A DNA stretch of 60,116 nt from Marinilactibacillus psychrotolerans (GCF_900101525.1 NZ_FMZD01000016.1:1-60116), one strand, 5' to 3'. Shown: positions 8,168 to 17,331, numbered from the stretch's first letter. Made by a program: numbers and translations. The notes: generated by a model not told the origin, from the sequence alone.

Positions 8168-8294
8168 GTTTTATTTTAAACAAAATCTAAAAAATCTATT
8201 AAATAACCTTTTTATAAAATTTCTCTAACTATTTATTTTGATTTATGGTAGTTTATTGGTGGTTGAACCAAATACTTATTAAAAAGGTGATATT

Positions 8295-9332
8295 ATGAAC
8301 CAGTTAACGATTAAAAAAATGGCAAAGAAAACTTTTATAGCAATGAATAATCCCTATCAATCTGTAGTAAAAGTCTACCCTCAAGCTATTGATAAAATAT
8401 TAGCTTCCCCTTTTTCTTATATTGGCATTAAGAACAAACCGGAAATTCCAAAAGCGTTAATTGATCTTTTTGAAGACACAAACCAGTATGCCTTGCATAC
8501 AATAGATTCATCAAGCTTGGGAGGCAGGGCAATTGATACACGTTTAATGAATCCAATTACAGGTAGACCAATGACTGGATCTTCTAGCGGTACTGCCATC
8601 AATGTATTACTTGGAATCAATGATTTAGGGATAGGTACTGATGGAGGCGGGTCGGTCCTCGCGCCTGCTATGTCTCTAAATTTGTTCAGTTTCATTTCAC
8701 CCGCTTTATGTAAAAAGCATGTCGAAAAGTTCCAGAAAAAGTCTACTGATTCGCTATCCTTCACTCCGTCCATCGGATTCATTACAAGAACTTATGACGA
8801 AATCAGCAAAGCTATAATGATTTCAATAAATGGTGTTAAAAGCTCTTCTACTGCTCCATTATCTATGTTAAAAGTAGAGAACAAGACTAAACAACTTTCT
8901 TTTGATACAGCACTAGACCACTATCATCCTACTACCTGTTCAATAGATTTATCTTCCTCTAGAGAATCACTCATTAAATTTGTAAGTGACCAAGTTGAAA
9001 AAAATGATCTTATTGTCTCTTTAGAAGGACCAATTGATTTATTAGGATTAGGTGATACAGTACTTGGTCATATGGGATCACTGGCAAATGATTTACAAGC
9101 AAGTGCGAATAAAGGGTTAATCAGAGTTGCTAATATGGCTAATGCTGCTGCATGTACTATTCCAACTGAAAATTATGGTACTGCCTATGTCCTTATCTGC
9201 AAAGATACTCCCGAACACATTACCAAAATGCTAAGAGTCGCTTCTACACTCGCGCAAGACCAAGATCCATTACTTGAAAAATACTTTACTAGCTTCGAAA
9301 ATTATTTTCCGAAGGAATTTCCAGATATTTAA
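8295..9332 (+). CDS. Shortened amidase-signature family protein
   Basis: A 345-residue protein transcribed away from the yhf-like operon. The core of the amidase signature is present: TGSSSGTA (cis-Ser near 96-98) and GTDGGGS with the nucleophile at about S120, followed by APA. The spacing of 23-24 residues between the two serines is normal. The N-terminal part before the signature is short, and the catalytic lysine is uncertain (K46 in IGIKNKPE is a candidate). Most amidases of this family are 450-500 residues, so this is a compact or diverged member. It could hydrolyse an amide in the same pathway. An AAAGGTG site lies before the ATG. Confidence 0.7.
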   Translation: MNQLTIKKMAKKTFIAMNNPYQSVVKVYPQAIDKILASPFSYIGIKNKPEIPKALIDLFEDTNQYALHTIDSSSLGGRAIDTRLMNPITGRPMTGSSSGTAINVLLGINDLGIGTDGGGSVLAPAMSLNLFSFISPALCKKHVEKFQKKSTDSLSFTPSIGFITRTYDEISKAIMISINGVKSSSTAPLSMLKVENKTKQLSFDTALDHYHPTTCSIDLSSSRESLIKFVSDQVEKNDLIVSLEGPIDLLGLGDTVLGHMGSLANDLQASANKGLIRVANMANAAACTIPTENYGTAYVLICKDTPEHITKMLRVASTLAQDQDPLLEKYFTSFENYFPKEFPDI

Positions 9333-9381
9333 ATTTTGGCTAAATTCTTTATTCATCCACTAAAAGATACACAATATTCAC

Positions 9382-9423
9382 AAAAAGCAACGACGTATTC
9401 ATTGAATACATCGCTGCTTTTTT
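9382..9423. terminator. Bidirectional terminator between convergent genes
   Basis: A hairpin of about 19 bp (AAAAAGCA at 9382 pairing with TGCTTTTT ending at 9423, loop ATTG). Both ends carry A/T runs, and the G.U pairs fall on the minus-strand RNA. It serves the amidase gene and the SIS-ended operon, which meet here. Confidence 0.8.
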
Positions 9424-9425
9424 AT

Positions 9426-10022
9426 TTATATCTTTTTTTCTAGTTGCTTTCCAAGACTTCCTCCTGGATGGTAAAGATGAAAGTTTTCTTTATCAAAAGC
9501 TTTTAATTTTGCTACTGTACCTGCTAATGCATCGCCTATTGCTAAGGTTAGTGTTGAACTAGTGGTTGGGGCTACATTTAAATAATCAGCTTCTTTATCA
9601 TACTGATAGATAAGTGAATAATTGGCAGCTTTTGCTAAAGTAGAATATTTATTTGAAGTTAAAGCAATTTTTACTGGTTTTATTTGATTTAAAGATGGTA
9701 GTAAAAAAACCAGTTCACTAGTTTCACCACTATTTGATATAAGAATTACAATATCTTTTTTCTCTATCATTCCTAAGTCCCCATGCAATCCTTCTGCAGC
9801 ATGCATAAAAAATGAAGGTGTTCCCGTACTTGATAATGTGGCAGCAATTTTTTGTCCAATATGTCCAGACTTCCCGACTCCTACAACCACCACCTTGCCC
9901 TCGACATTAGCAATCACTTCAATGACTTTCGCAAATTCATCTCCTATTTGAATTGATAAATCTTTCAATGCTAAAGCTTCTATATCAATAATTCTTTTTG
10001 CTTCTTCTAATATATTAATCAT
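9426..10022 (-). CDS. SIS-domain sugar-phosphate isomerase-like protein, module A
   Basis: A single SIS domain (KpsF/GutQ type) without the CBS domains of arabinose-5-phosphate isomerases. The phosphosugar-binding motifs GVGKSGHIGQKIAATLSSTG and ISNSGETSE are intact, as is the C-terminal HPGGSLGK. It likely isomerises or deglycates a phosphorylated sugar produced by the adjacent PTS. I chose the start at 10022 (MINILEEAKR), which has GAGGTG five bases before it. The upstream ATG at 10037 has no ribosome site and touches the stop of the regulator gene. It is the last gene of module A and has a close relative at 16630-17229. Confidence 0.82.
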   Translation of the reverse strand: MINILEEAKRIIDIEALALKDLSIQIGDEFAKVIEVIANVEGKVVVVGVGKSGHIGQKIAATLSSTGTPSFFMHAAEGLHGDLGMIEKKDIVILISNSGETSELVFLLPSLNQIKPVKIALTSNKYSTLAKAANYSLIYQYDKEADYLNVAPTTSSTLTLAIGDALAGTVAKLKAFDKENFHLYHPGGSLGKQLEKKI

Positions 10023-10037
10023 AATCACCTCATTCAT

Positions 10038-12119
10038 TTAAGCTGTATTTATTCGTGTCTCAAAGTCGTTTATATATTCTTTTACTTCTAATGCTGTATT
10101 AGATGAATTAAGCTTTTCGAAAAAAGAATCTTCTGATATCAGTTGAATAAATGTCGACATAGCTTTTAAATGCGACTCCTTGTCAATCGAACCCAAAGTA
10201 AATATATATTTAACAGGATCTTTATTATTATTACCGAATTTAACAGGTTTGGCTAGAACCGTTATCCCCATAGCTGTTTTGTTAACACCATACTTTGGTT
10301 TAGCATGAGGCATTGCAACTGAATTAGAAATAACAAGATATTCACTATTTGTTTCCATAGATTTTTTAATCTCATTAATATATTCTTCAGAGATAGCACC
10401 TAATATTTTTAAAGGATTAGCCGCTTTTTCAACTGCATCCCATTTATCATGAGCAGTTACATCTAATTGGATATATTCCTTTAAAATAATATCTGAAAGT
10501 TCTAAGTTAACTTTTCCGTACGTTTCGTGTGATAAGTCATCGACAATAGATCCTCTAATTTCATTCTCAAACTCTTTAAATTCTTTTTCCGGCACGTACT
10601 TTTTCACTATATTGATCATTTGATTAAAACTCGGAAGCTGGTATTGAAAGTTATTTATCTTCGAGTACACTTCACTTATTAAATCCGAGATCTCAGCATC
10701 TGTCATTACTGGACTTACTACAAAATATGGTTTTTTCTCTTTAACAAATTCAACTTGGTTAATTGTAGTAAATATAATATCTGCTCGATCAAAAACAGAA
10801 TCCAGATTAATGAATTCAATAGGCTCCATAAAAATAAATTCAGGAAATATAGATTTCAACCTTGAATACAACAACATTGAACTACCTATTCCATTTGGAC
10901 AGACGATTGCAGCTACTTTCTGATATTCGGGTTGCTTGCTAAAATTTGAAATAATAGATGCAAAATGAATCGTCAAATATGATAATTCATCTTCAGATAT
11001 CACTCTATCTAGTTCTTTTTCAAAACTTTTAAATGTTTCTTTAACAATTGTAAAAAGTGCACTATATTCTGATTTTATTTTTTCTAATAATGGATTGTAG
11101 ACTGGTATTCTAAATAACAATCGATAATAGGCAGGTTGAAAATGTATATATAATTGAGCAATAACATCCTCTTTTTGTTCAATGACTATTCCTGAAAAGG
11201 ATTCAAAACGATTTAAAAATCTTCTAACCATTTTCATCACATTATTTCTATTTTCATTTGTTATTTCATGAATCCCGGCAGAAAAACCTAATACACATCT
11301 ACTTAAATATTCTGAAGAAGATTCAGTATACATATCAAAATATTTTAATAAAGATAATGAAAACTCATATTCATCTGTATTCATTAAATCTTTAGCATCA
11401 ATGTATTCGTCAATTCTTACAGCATGATTTAATAGTCGCTGTTTCAATAAAATAAAACTATACGTAAATTCAATCAATCGGTTTTCCACAAATTTTATAT
11501 CATGTTTCCTCATTACAGAAGATATAATACTTAGCATCTCTTCGAATTTAATCAATTGGTTTGTTTCGATAAAATAGTCTATGAACTTACGATTTGGATT
11601 AAAAGCTAAACTATACAACACGATCTTTAATAAGTATGCTCTTAAATCAAGTTCATCCCCTGAGAGGTTATATCCTTCTAATCGGTTATACTCAATGCCG
11701 ATATTCTGTTCTTCTAAATCATTTTTTAAGTCTCCTAAATCTTTAAAAATAGTAGCTTTACTAACTTCAAGTGCATCCACGAAATGGTTAATAGACAAAT
11801 AACCCTCTCGTAAAAATATCATCATATAGATAAAATGCATTCTTTCTTGCCTATCCATTAAATACTGACTATCAAAATGATCACTATCCATATCTATTCG
11901 TTTTAACAAAAATGTATAGGTTTCGTGATCTATACTAGCTTTTTCTTTAATAAATCTTACTGGCTGGTGTTTATTATCTTTGATCCAGCCATTTATTTTA
12001 TCCATAGTATATTCTAACTGTCTTTTAGTAAGGTTTACTTCTTTCATAATATCTTGTTTTAATACATAAGAGGATGTAGTTAGTGCTCTAATAACCTGAA
12101 TTGATCTACCATCTAACAT
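10038..12119 (-). CDS. PRD-containing transcriptional activator with EIIB and EIIA domains (ManR/LicR/MtlR type)
   Basis: A 693-residue regulator. Two N-terminal helix-turn-helix regions (about 1-60 and 95-150) are followed by PRD domains (about 190-400, with conserved histidines near H326 and H385). Next come an EIIB-like domain with C407 in IVCPNGIGSS and a fructose/mannitol-type EIIA domain with H605 in AMPHAKP. Such proteins bind DNA and are switched by PTS phosphorylation. Placed inside module A, it very likely activates the promoter before 15723. It lacks the CAT RNA-binding domain, so it is a DNA-binding activator, not an antiterminator. Confidence 0.9.
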   Translation of the reverse strand: MLDGRSIQVIRALTTSSYVLKQDIMKEVNLTKRQLEYTMDKINGWIKDNKHQPVRFIKEKASIDHETYTFLLKRIDMDSDHFDSQYLMDRQERMHFIYMMIFLREGYLSINHFVDALEVSKATIFKDLGDLKNDLEEQNIGIEYNRLEGYNLSGDELDLRAYLLKIVLYSLAFNPNRKFIDYFIETNQLIKFEEMLSIISSVMRKHDIKFVENRLIEFTYSFILLKQRLLNHAVRIDEYIDAKDLMNTDEYEFSLSLLKYFDMYTESSSEYLSRCVLGFSAGIHEITNENRNNVMKMVRRFLNRFESFSGIVIEQKEDVIAQLYIHFQPAYYRLLFRIPVYNPLLEKIKSEYSALFTIVKETFKSFEKELDRVISEDELSYLTIHFASIISNFSKQPEYQKVAAIVCPNGIGSSMLLYSRLKSIFPEFIFMEPIEFINLDSVFDRADIIFTTINQVEFVKEKKPYFVVSPVMTDAEISDLISEVYSKINNFQYQLPSFNQMINIVKKYVPEKEFKEFENEIRGSIVDDLSHETYGKVNLELSDIILKEYIQLDVTAHDKWDAVEKAANPLKILGAISEEYINEIKKSMETNSEYLVISNSVAMPHAKPKYGVNKTAMGITVLAKPVKFGNNNKDPVKYIFTLGSIDKESHLKAMSTFIQLISEDSFFEKLNSSNTALEVKEYINDFETRINTA

Positions 12120-12136
12120 GATTCCCCTCCTAACAA

Positions 12137-12769
12137 TTAATCTTTCTTTCTAATGTTATCTCTTGATAAAACTAAAGACGCTGCATTCTTTTTAATTTCT
12201 TCATATGAACCTTTAGTCAATAATGAACCTACCCCAAGACATTCCACTCCAGTGTTAAACCATTCTTCAGCATTATCAATATTTACCCCACCAGAGGAAA
12301 GTAAAGGCATATGTGGAATGGGCGTTTTGATCGTCTTAATAAATGAAGGCCCAAAATGACTCGCTACTGGAAATACTTTTACATATGAAGCTCCGTACTC
12401 TAAAGCTTCAATCATTTCTGTCATGGTTGTACACCCAGGCGCATAAGGTATCTGATATCTATTACAACTAAAAGCAATTTCTTTTTTAAAATTAGGTGCA
12501 ATGATAAATTGTGCCCCTGCCATTATAGCTAGTCTAGCAGTCTCGCTATCTAATACAGTTCCCGCTCCTATAACCATTGTTTCTTTAAACTCTTCTTTTA
12601 GAAACTCAATAATTTCTCCAGCATTTGGAAGGGTATAGCTAATTTCCAGTACATTAACGCCACCATCTAGACATGCTTGTGCAATTTCTTTTGCTCTTTC
12701 TTTTGTTTTAACTCTTACAATTGCCATTATACCTGTATTTTTAATTTCAGATACTACTTCTAATTTCAT
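12137..12769 (-). CDS. eda: KDPG/KHG-type aldolase, module A
   Basis: A 210-residue class I aldolase of the Eda family. The catalytic Glu (E42 in VLEISYT), the GAGTVLD phosphate region and the Schiff-base lysine (K131 in YVKVFP) are all present. Normally it splits 2-keto-3-deoxy-6-phosphogluconate to pyruvate and glyceraldehyde 3-phosphate. The loop after the lysine and the context leave room for a different 2-keto-3-deoxy acid phosphate. It follows the DapA-family gene by 11 bp. A second copy with the same motifs lies at 15974-16627. Confidence 0.88.
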   Translation of the reverse strand: MKLEVVSEIKNTGIMAIVRVKTKERAKEIAQACLDGGVNVLEISYTLPNAGEIIEFLKEEFKETMVIGAGTVLDSETARLAIMAGAQFIIAPNFKKEIAFSCNRYQIPYAPGCTTMTEMIEALEYGASYVKVFPVASHFGPSFIKTIKTPIPHMPLLSSGGVNIDNAEEWFNTGVECLGVGSLLTKGSYEEIKKNAASLVLSRDNIRKKD

Positions 12770-12780
12770 GAATATACCTC

Positions 12781-13671
12781 CTATTCATTCTTATCATATC
12801 TTTTCAGCGTTTTTTCAATGACTAATTTAGCTTTAGAGGTTGGATCTAATATTGGTTTACATGCTCTCCCTACATTTAGACCACTTATCGTTACACAATA
12901 TTTTAAACTACTAGGAATTGTTGAACTTTTCAGAATATTCCTTAGTGGTTCTATACTAGATTGAAGTTCTTGCGCCTTAACTAACTTATTATTTTTCCAA
13001 CATTCATATAGTTCGATAAACGTTTCTGGAATAACGTTCGAGAGTGCCGTTACACCTCCATTTCCCCCTACTTCAAGTAAATCTAGTATCTTAGAGTCAG
13101 AACCCGAAAGTACATAAAACTCATCATTATTCCTGGTAATCTCCAAGTAAGCTTTCATATTTTCAAAATCCCCACTACTATCTTTAATCCCTACAATTCT
13201 TTTATGTTCTGACAATTCAAGAACCGTTTGTGGTTCAATATTAACCCCAGTTTTACTTGGCATATTATATAGTAAAATTGGCAAAGAAGTAGCATCAGCT
13301 ATTGTTCTGTAATGTTTCACCAATTCTTGTTGAGTGACTGGTATAAAATAAGGCGTAATAATAGATAAAGCATCAGCTTTTAATTCTTCCATTTTCTTAG
13401 AGAGTTTAATGACTTCGTTTGTAGAATTCATCCCCACACCCACTATGACTGGCACACGATTCGCAACTGTTTCAATTACTTTTTTAGCAAAAATCAGCTT
13501 ACTTTCTTCACTTAGCAAATGCGCTTCCCCGTTTGTTCCTAGAATAAATAAGCCATTAACACCTGCTTCTATTAACTGATTAACCAATTTTTCTGTAGCA
13601 TCAAGATTGATCGTTTCGTCAGCATTCAAGGGAGTAACCATAGCTGTAATAATACCTTCAAATTTCATCAT
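12781..13671 (-). CDS. DapA-family aldolase/lyase, module A
   Basis: A 296-residue class I aldolase of the dihydrodipicolinate synthase / N-acetylneuraminate lyase family. Schiff-base lysine K163 (VGIKDSSGD), tyrosine Y135 (LLYNMPSKTG) and the GTNGE motif are in place. It condenses or cleaves pyruvate-containing 2-keto acids. Location in a PTS operon next to an Eda aldolase argues for catabolic cleavage of a sugar acid, not lysine synthesis. There is a 25-bp gap to the EIIC gene. The paralogue at 17332-18228 has the same catalytic residues. Confidence 0.85.
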   Translation of the reverse strand: MMKFEGIITAMVTPLNADETINLDATEKLVNQLIEAGVNGLFILGTNGEAHLLSEESKLIFAKKVIETVANRVPVIVGVGMNSTNEVIKLSKKMEELKADALSIITPYFIPVTQQELVKHYRTIADATSLPILLYNMPSKTGVNIEPQTVLELSEHKRIVGIKDSSGDFENMKAYLEITRNNDEFYVLSGSDSKILDLLEVGGNGGVTALSNVIPETFIELYECWKNNKLVKAQELQSSIEPLRNILKSSTIPSSLKYCVTISGLNVGRACKPILDPTSKAKLVIEKTLKRYDKNE

Positions 13672-13696
13672 ATCCTCCTATATCTTGGTTCCATCA

Positions 13697-14956
13697 TTAA
13701 CTAAATATTCCCAACAACCAATCTAAGAATATTCCGACAATATTATAATCGACATTTGGGAACGTGGAACCTTCAACACCCATACCTGCATATAATGGAT
13801 ATAAAATAGCTGGTAAAAATGCAAGTAATAATCCGACAAAGAAAGATCCTAAAACCGCTCCTCTCCAGCCACCAGTTGAATTACCAAATACACCCGCTGC
13901 ACCACCAGAAAAGAAACAAATATGTGCTGCTGGTATGATGACTACAGGAAAACTGAAGCTAGCCATAAATAAGATAGCAAGCAATCCTGCTGCATATGAA
14001 GATAAGAAACCAACTAATACAGCGGTTGGTGCGAATGGAAAAATAGTCGGTACATCCAATGCTGGTTTAGAATTGGGAATAAATTTCTCTGAAATCGATA
14101 CAAATGCCGCAGTTATTTCAGCAAGGAACATTCGAACCCCTGTCATCAAAATAGACATTCCAGCTGCAAAGGTAAAAGCTTGCATTAAAGGATAAACTAG
14201 CCAATGAACTGATCCTGAAATTTCCGATGTTGCCTCACTACCTGCTGCTATTGTGGCAATATAGAATAATATCAACATAATGACAGAAACACCCATTAAA
14301 AAATCTCTAAAAAAGGATAACCACTTTGGAAAATTGATGTCTTCAGTTGTTTTATCTTTATATTTACTGAACGCTTGTCCAATATAACCTGACGCAGCAT
14401 AACCAATCATATTAAAATGTCCAATCGCCATATCATCACTACCTGTGATTTTTCTAATGAATGGCTGACAAAGTTGCGGTAATGCTGCTGAAAAGAAGCC
14501 AAGCATTGTTCCTCCAATGATGATTGCAGTTACATCATCAAAACCATGCGATTTTAGAATAAGAGCTAGAACGCCTGCAAAGAACAAACTATGTCCACCA
14601 TGAAATAAAATATTTTTTAAAGGTGTAATTCTAGCAAAAAATAGATTCATTATAAAACCAAGAATTAATGTACTCGAAACGACAAAACCATATGAAGTTT
14701 GTGCCAATGCAATCGCTGCTTCTGGCGATGCTATAACACCCGTTATATTGAATCCTGTTTGAAACAGGGTATTAAAGTTTTGAAGCGAACCAGTAATTGT
14801 ACTGGCCCCTACACTAAAGATTAAAAACCCTATGACTGTTTTAAATGTGCCTTTTAAAACTTCTGTTCCGCTTTTTTTCTGTGCTAATAATCCTATTAGC
14901 GCAAATGTTCCAAGTAAAATCCCTGGATTGCTTAGAAGACTGACTATAAATTTCAT
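13697..14956 (-). CDS. PTS EIIC, ascorbate (UlaA/SgaT) family
   Basis: A 419-residue membrane protein with about 10-11 hydrophobic segments. It shows typical SgaT/UlaA stretches such as GTFKTVIGFLIFSVGAS, LFHGGHSLFFAGV and FGNSTGGWRGAVLGS. It is the sugar channel of the module A PTS, working with the separate EIIB and EIIA proteins upstream. The UlaA family mostly carries ascorbate and related sugar acids, which fits the downstream aldolases. There is a 12-bp gap to the EIIB gene. Confidence 0.88.
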   Translation of the reverse strand: MKFIVSLLSNPGILLGTFALIGLLAQKKSGTEVLKGTFKTVIGFLIFSVGASTITGSLQNFNTLFQTGFNITGVIASPEAAIALAQTSYGFVVSSTLILGFIMNLFFARITPLKNILFHGGHSLFFAGVLALILKSHGFDDVTAIIIGGTMLGFFSAALPQLCQPFIRKITGSDDMAIGHFNMIGYAASGYIGQAFSKYKDKTTEDINFPKWLSFFRDFLMGVSVIMLILFYIATIAAGSEATSEISGSVHWLVYPLMQAFTFAAGMSILMTGVRMFLAEITAAFVSISEKFIPNSKPALDVPTIFPFAPTAVLVGFLSSYAAGLLAILFMASFSFPVVIIPAAHICFFSGGAAGVFGNSTGGWRGAVLGSFFVGLLLAFLPAILYPLYAGMGVEGSTFPNVDYNIVGIFLDWLLGIFS

Positions 14957-14968
14957 TTTTTCTCTCCT

Positions 14969-15256
14969 TTATTTCGAATGTGCTTCAATGAATGAGCTTA
15001 ATTTTGTTTTTATTTCTTCCTTATTGGTAATACTTGCTATACCAATTATTGGTTTATTGATCCCTATACTTTCAAGTTCATCTTTTACATCCGTTAAAGT
15101 AATTAATAAATCTCCAGTGAACCCGCTCACGGCATCTAACGAAGCATGTTCTACCTCAATTGGAAAATTTTCTTCCTTAATAACTTGTTCTGCCTTTATT
15201 TTCAGCATCAAACTGGATCCTACGCCAGCTCTACATGCAATTAACGCTTTAAACAT
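14969..15256 (-). CDS. PTS EIIB, ascorbate (UlaB) family
   Basis: A protein of about 95 residues. The phosphocysteine is C8 in ALIACRAGVGSS, the classic P-loop of this EIIB family. It takes phosphate from EIIA and passes it to sugar in EIIC. I chose the ATG at 15256 (MFKALIAC). The longer reading from 15271 would begin inside the GGGAGG ribosome site and overlap the EIIA stop. Confidence 0.9.
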   Translation of the reverse strand: MFKALIACRAGVGSSLMLKIKAEQVIKEENFPIEVEHASLDAVSGFTGDLLITLTDVKDELESIGINKPIIGIASITNKEEIKTKLSSFIEAHSK

Positions 15257-15270
15257 AAAATTTCCTCCCA

Positions 15271-15723
15271 CTAATTCGTTTCCATATTTTTTATATAATC
15301 TAATATTTCTGAGCTATTATTGCTTGTATCTAATAACGATAAAAACGTTTCATCTTCCATTAGTTCCACCAAGTTAGCTAATGCACTTAAGTGGCTGGTA
15401 CTATCTGTAGCACTTAAAAAGAATAGGTATTTAACTGGATCATTCGCCTGATTACCAAATTCTACAGATTGATTTAAGACAGTTATACTTAAAGATGATT
15501 CTAATGCTCCATATTCAGAAGGAGCATGTGGTAACGCTATATGTTTAGCAATTACAATATAAGGACCTGTTTCCTTAGCAATTTGTACTACTTTTTCTAC
15601 ATACCGTTCTGTAACTTTATTGCTTTCCAGCAATGGTTTTGCTGCTTTGTAAATCGCTTCTTCCCAATTATAAGCTTCTACATTTAACTGAATTGCATTA
15701 TTTCCAATTAACTTACTTAGCAA
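15271..15723 (-). CDS. PTS EIIA, fructose/mannitol-ascorbate type
   Basis: A 150-residue EIIA protein with the phosphohistidine H66 in HIALPHAPSEYG. It is the first gene of module A. The start is a TTG at 15723 with GGAGG nine bases upstream (no ATG fits). It receives phosphate from HPr and passes it to the EIIB at 14969. The EIIA-like domain at the C-terminus of the module A activator shares the same motif type. Confidence 0.9.
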   Translation of the reverse strand: MLSKLIGNNAIQLNVEAYNWEEAIYKAAKPLLESNKVTERYVEKVVQIAKETGPYIVIAKHIALPHAPSEYGALESSLSITVLNQSVEFGNQANDPVKYLFFLSATDSTSHLSALANLVELMEDETFLSLLDTSNNSSEILDYIKNMETN

Positions 15724-15764
15724 AATCTTTGACCTCCTTTCTTTTTGAATTTCTTTATATACAC

Positions 15765-15793
15765 ATCATAATTTGAAGCGGTTACAATATCAA
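15765..15793 (-). promoter_or_regulatory. Promoter of PTS module A with cre-like spacer
   Basis: On the minus strand, -35 TTGATA (15788-15793), a 17-bp spacer and -10 TATGAT (15765-15770). The spacer contains the cre-like TGTAACCGCTTCAA, so CcpA could block the promoter. Confidence 0.65.
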
Positions 15794-15813
15794 TAAGCAT
15801 TGAATCTCGATTT

Positions 15814-15827
15814 TGTTAGCGTTTACT
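15814..15827. promoter_or_regulatory. cre site upstream of PTS module A
   Basis: TGTTAGCGTTTACT matches 13 of 14 positions of the cre consensus TGWAARCGYTWNCW. It lies just upstream of the -35 box of module A. Confidence 0.65.
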
Positions 15828-15906
15828 ACAAAAAGTATAGTCAGACAGTATTTTTCCCATTTGCTAATTGATCCAGCATATAGTGATAATTCAGAAATAT
15901 TATAGT

Positions 15907-15949
15907 AAAGGCATAAACTCTTATTTTCTCAATAAAAGTTTATGCCTTT
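15907..15949 (-). terminator. Terminator of PTS module B
   Basis: A 19-bp near-perfect stem (AAAGGCATAAACT at 15907 against AGTTTATGCCTTT ending at 15949) lies 25 bp after the stop of the last module B gene. The T-run on the minus strand is short; the plus strand also ends in TTTT, so it may act both ways. Confidence 0.7.
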
Positions 15950-15973
15950 TGCTATTCGAAACATTTAATAAAA

Positions 15974-16627
15974 TTATTCTATTTCAAGTATTTCACATTC
16001 ACTTCTTTTTTCATCAATAATGTTACGAATTTTTTTAGCGTTTTGGGTAATTTCTTCTGTAGTTCCTTTAGTGAGTAAGGATCCAAAACCACATATGTCT
16101 GTTCCACGTTCGATCCAAGTACTACAGTTTTCTAAATTAATACCACCGCTTGCTAGTATTGGCATATCTGGAAATGGTGTCTTAAAAACTTTAGATAATT
16201 TACTACCATAGAAATCGGATATCGGAAATGCTTTAATAAATGCTGCTCCATAACTTAATGCTTCTATTGCTTCTGTAAAAGTTGTACACCCAGGTGCGTA
16301 AGGAATTTGATATCGATTACAAATTTTTGCAACATCTTTATTGAAATTTGGAGCGATAATAAACTCTGCTCCACTCATGATCGCATGCCTCGCTGTTTCT
16401 GAATCGAGTACTGTACCTGCTCCTATACAAAGAGTTTCTCCAAAGCGTTCTTGTAACTGACTAATAATATCTCCTGCATTATTTAGTGTATAGCTAAGCT
16501 CCATTGCTGGTACGCCCCCATTTATACACCCCGTAGCTATTTCAGTTGCTCTTTCAATTGAATGCGTACGGACTATAGCAAGAGCACCTGTGTCGTGTAA
16601 CCGCTTCGTGACTTCTAATTTTTTCAT
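15974..16627 (-). CDS. eda: KDPG/KHG-type aldolase, module B
   Basis: A 217-residue Eda-family aldolase with catalytic Glu E43 (AMELSYT), GAGTVLD, and Schiff-base lysine K132 (FIKAFPIS). It is clearly a paralogue of the protein at 12137-12769, with long shared blocks such as NRYQIPYAPGCTT. It is the last gene of module B, 2 bp after the SIS gene, and is followed by a terminator. It likely releases pyruvate from a phosphorylated 2-keto-3-deoxy acid made by the upstream enzymes; the exact substrate is unknown. Confidence 0.88.
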   Translation of the reverse strand: MKKLEVTKRLHDTGALAIVRTHSIERATEIATGCINGGVPAMELSYTLNNAGDIISQLQERFGETLCIGAGTVLDSETARHAIMSGAEFIIAPNFNKDVAKICNRYQIPYAPGCTTFTEAIEALSYGAAFIKAFPISDFYGSKLSKVFKTPFPDMPILASGGINLENCSTWIERGTDICGFGSLLTKGTTEEITQNAKKIRNIIDEKRSECEILEIE

Positions 16628-16629
16628 TT

Positions 16630-17229
16630 TTATACTCCTTCTTTTCCTATTCTATTTTCTCCAATTGTTCCTCCAGGGTGCCATTTTAGATAACCTTCCA
16701 TATCAAGTTCCTTTGCTTCCTGTAATAATACAGACAAACATTGTAAAATAATTAGTTGATTTAATATCGAAGCCCGAGGTGGTTTGTTTAAATCATCTCC
16801 TTCATTCATAACCTCTGATACTAGCGCAACTTCCGACAAACGACTTAAGGAAGTCCTAATGTTCTTTGATAAACCAATAACTTTAGCTCCATTACATTTC
16901 ACAGTCTCAACCGAATAAAGTAACTCTTTTGTTTCACCACTATTTGAAATAGCAATAACGATATCTCCAGGAATAACTTGCCCGCTTGATCCGTGAACTG
17001 CTTCCGTTCCATCTAGTTCATAAGCTGGAGTTCCTGTTGAAGATAATAAAGAAGCACAATATCCTGCAACATAAGATGGTTTTCCAATTCCCATAACATG
17101 GACTCTATTTCCTTTTTTTTCTGCTGATTGTATAAGTTTAGCTGCATACTTGAGGGCAGAAACCGGAAGCGAATCATAAAGTAATTTATTTACTTCACTA
17201 TCAACTGTATCAATAAATTTCTGTAGCAT
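16630..17229 (-). CDS. SIS-domain protein, module B
   Basis: A 199-residue single SIS domain with VMGIGKPSYVAGYCASLLSSTG and IAISNSGETKEL phosphosugar motifs and a C-terminal HPGGTIGE. It is a paralogue of the protein at 9426, with GIGKPS in place of GVGKSG. It probably handles the PTS product as isomerase or deglycase. The ATG at 17229 is preceded by GGAGT. Upstream lies a 102-bp gap with short direct repeats. Confidence 0.8.
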   Translation of the reverse strand: MLQKFIDTVDSEVNKLLYDSLPVSALKYAAKLIQSAEKKGNRVHVMGIGKPSYVAGYCASLLSSTGTPAYELDGTEAVHGSSGQVIPGDIVIAISNSGETKELLYSVETVKCNGAKVIGLSKNIRTSLSRLSEVALVSEVMNEGDDLNKPPRASILNQLIILQCLSVLLQEAKELDMEGYLKWHPGGTIGENRIGKEGV

Positions 17230-17250
17230 CTCTTTACTCCTTCATTTTAT

Positions 17251-17320
17251 TTTTGAGCGTTTCTATGTTGCTTTTTACTTTTGAGCGTTACCATTTTAGT
17301 TTTCCATTTCTTTTTTTGAG
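17251..17320. repeat. Short direct repeats in the SIS/DapA intergenic gap
   Basis: TTTTGAGCGT occurs at 17251-17260 and 17279-17288, with a degraded third copy (TTTTGAG) at 17314-17320. The spacing is 28 and about 35 bp. The function is unknown; it may be a regulator site or slippage product. Confidence 0.4.
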
Positions 17321-17331
17321 TAAGTGTTACT

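Noticed and set aside
12781-13671. Lysine-pathway dihydrodipicolinate synthase
   Set aside because: The catalytic residues fit the broad DapA family, but the gene is inside a PTS operon next to an Eda aldolase and has a paralogue in a similar operon, so a catabolic aldolase is more likely.
14832-15377. Plus-strand ORF of 181 codons opposite the PTS EIIB/EIIC genes
   Set aside because: It lies antisense to well-supported genes, has no ribosome site or recognisable domain, and its residues mirror the AT-rich complement of those genes.
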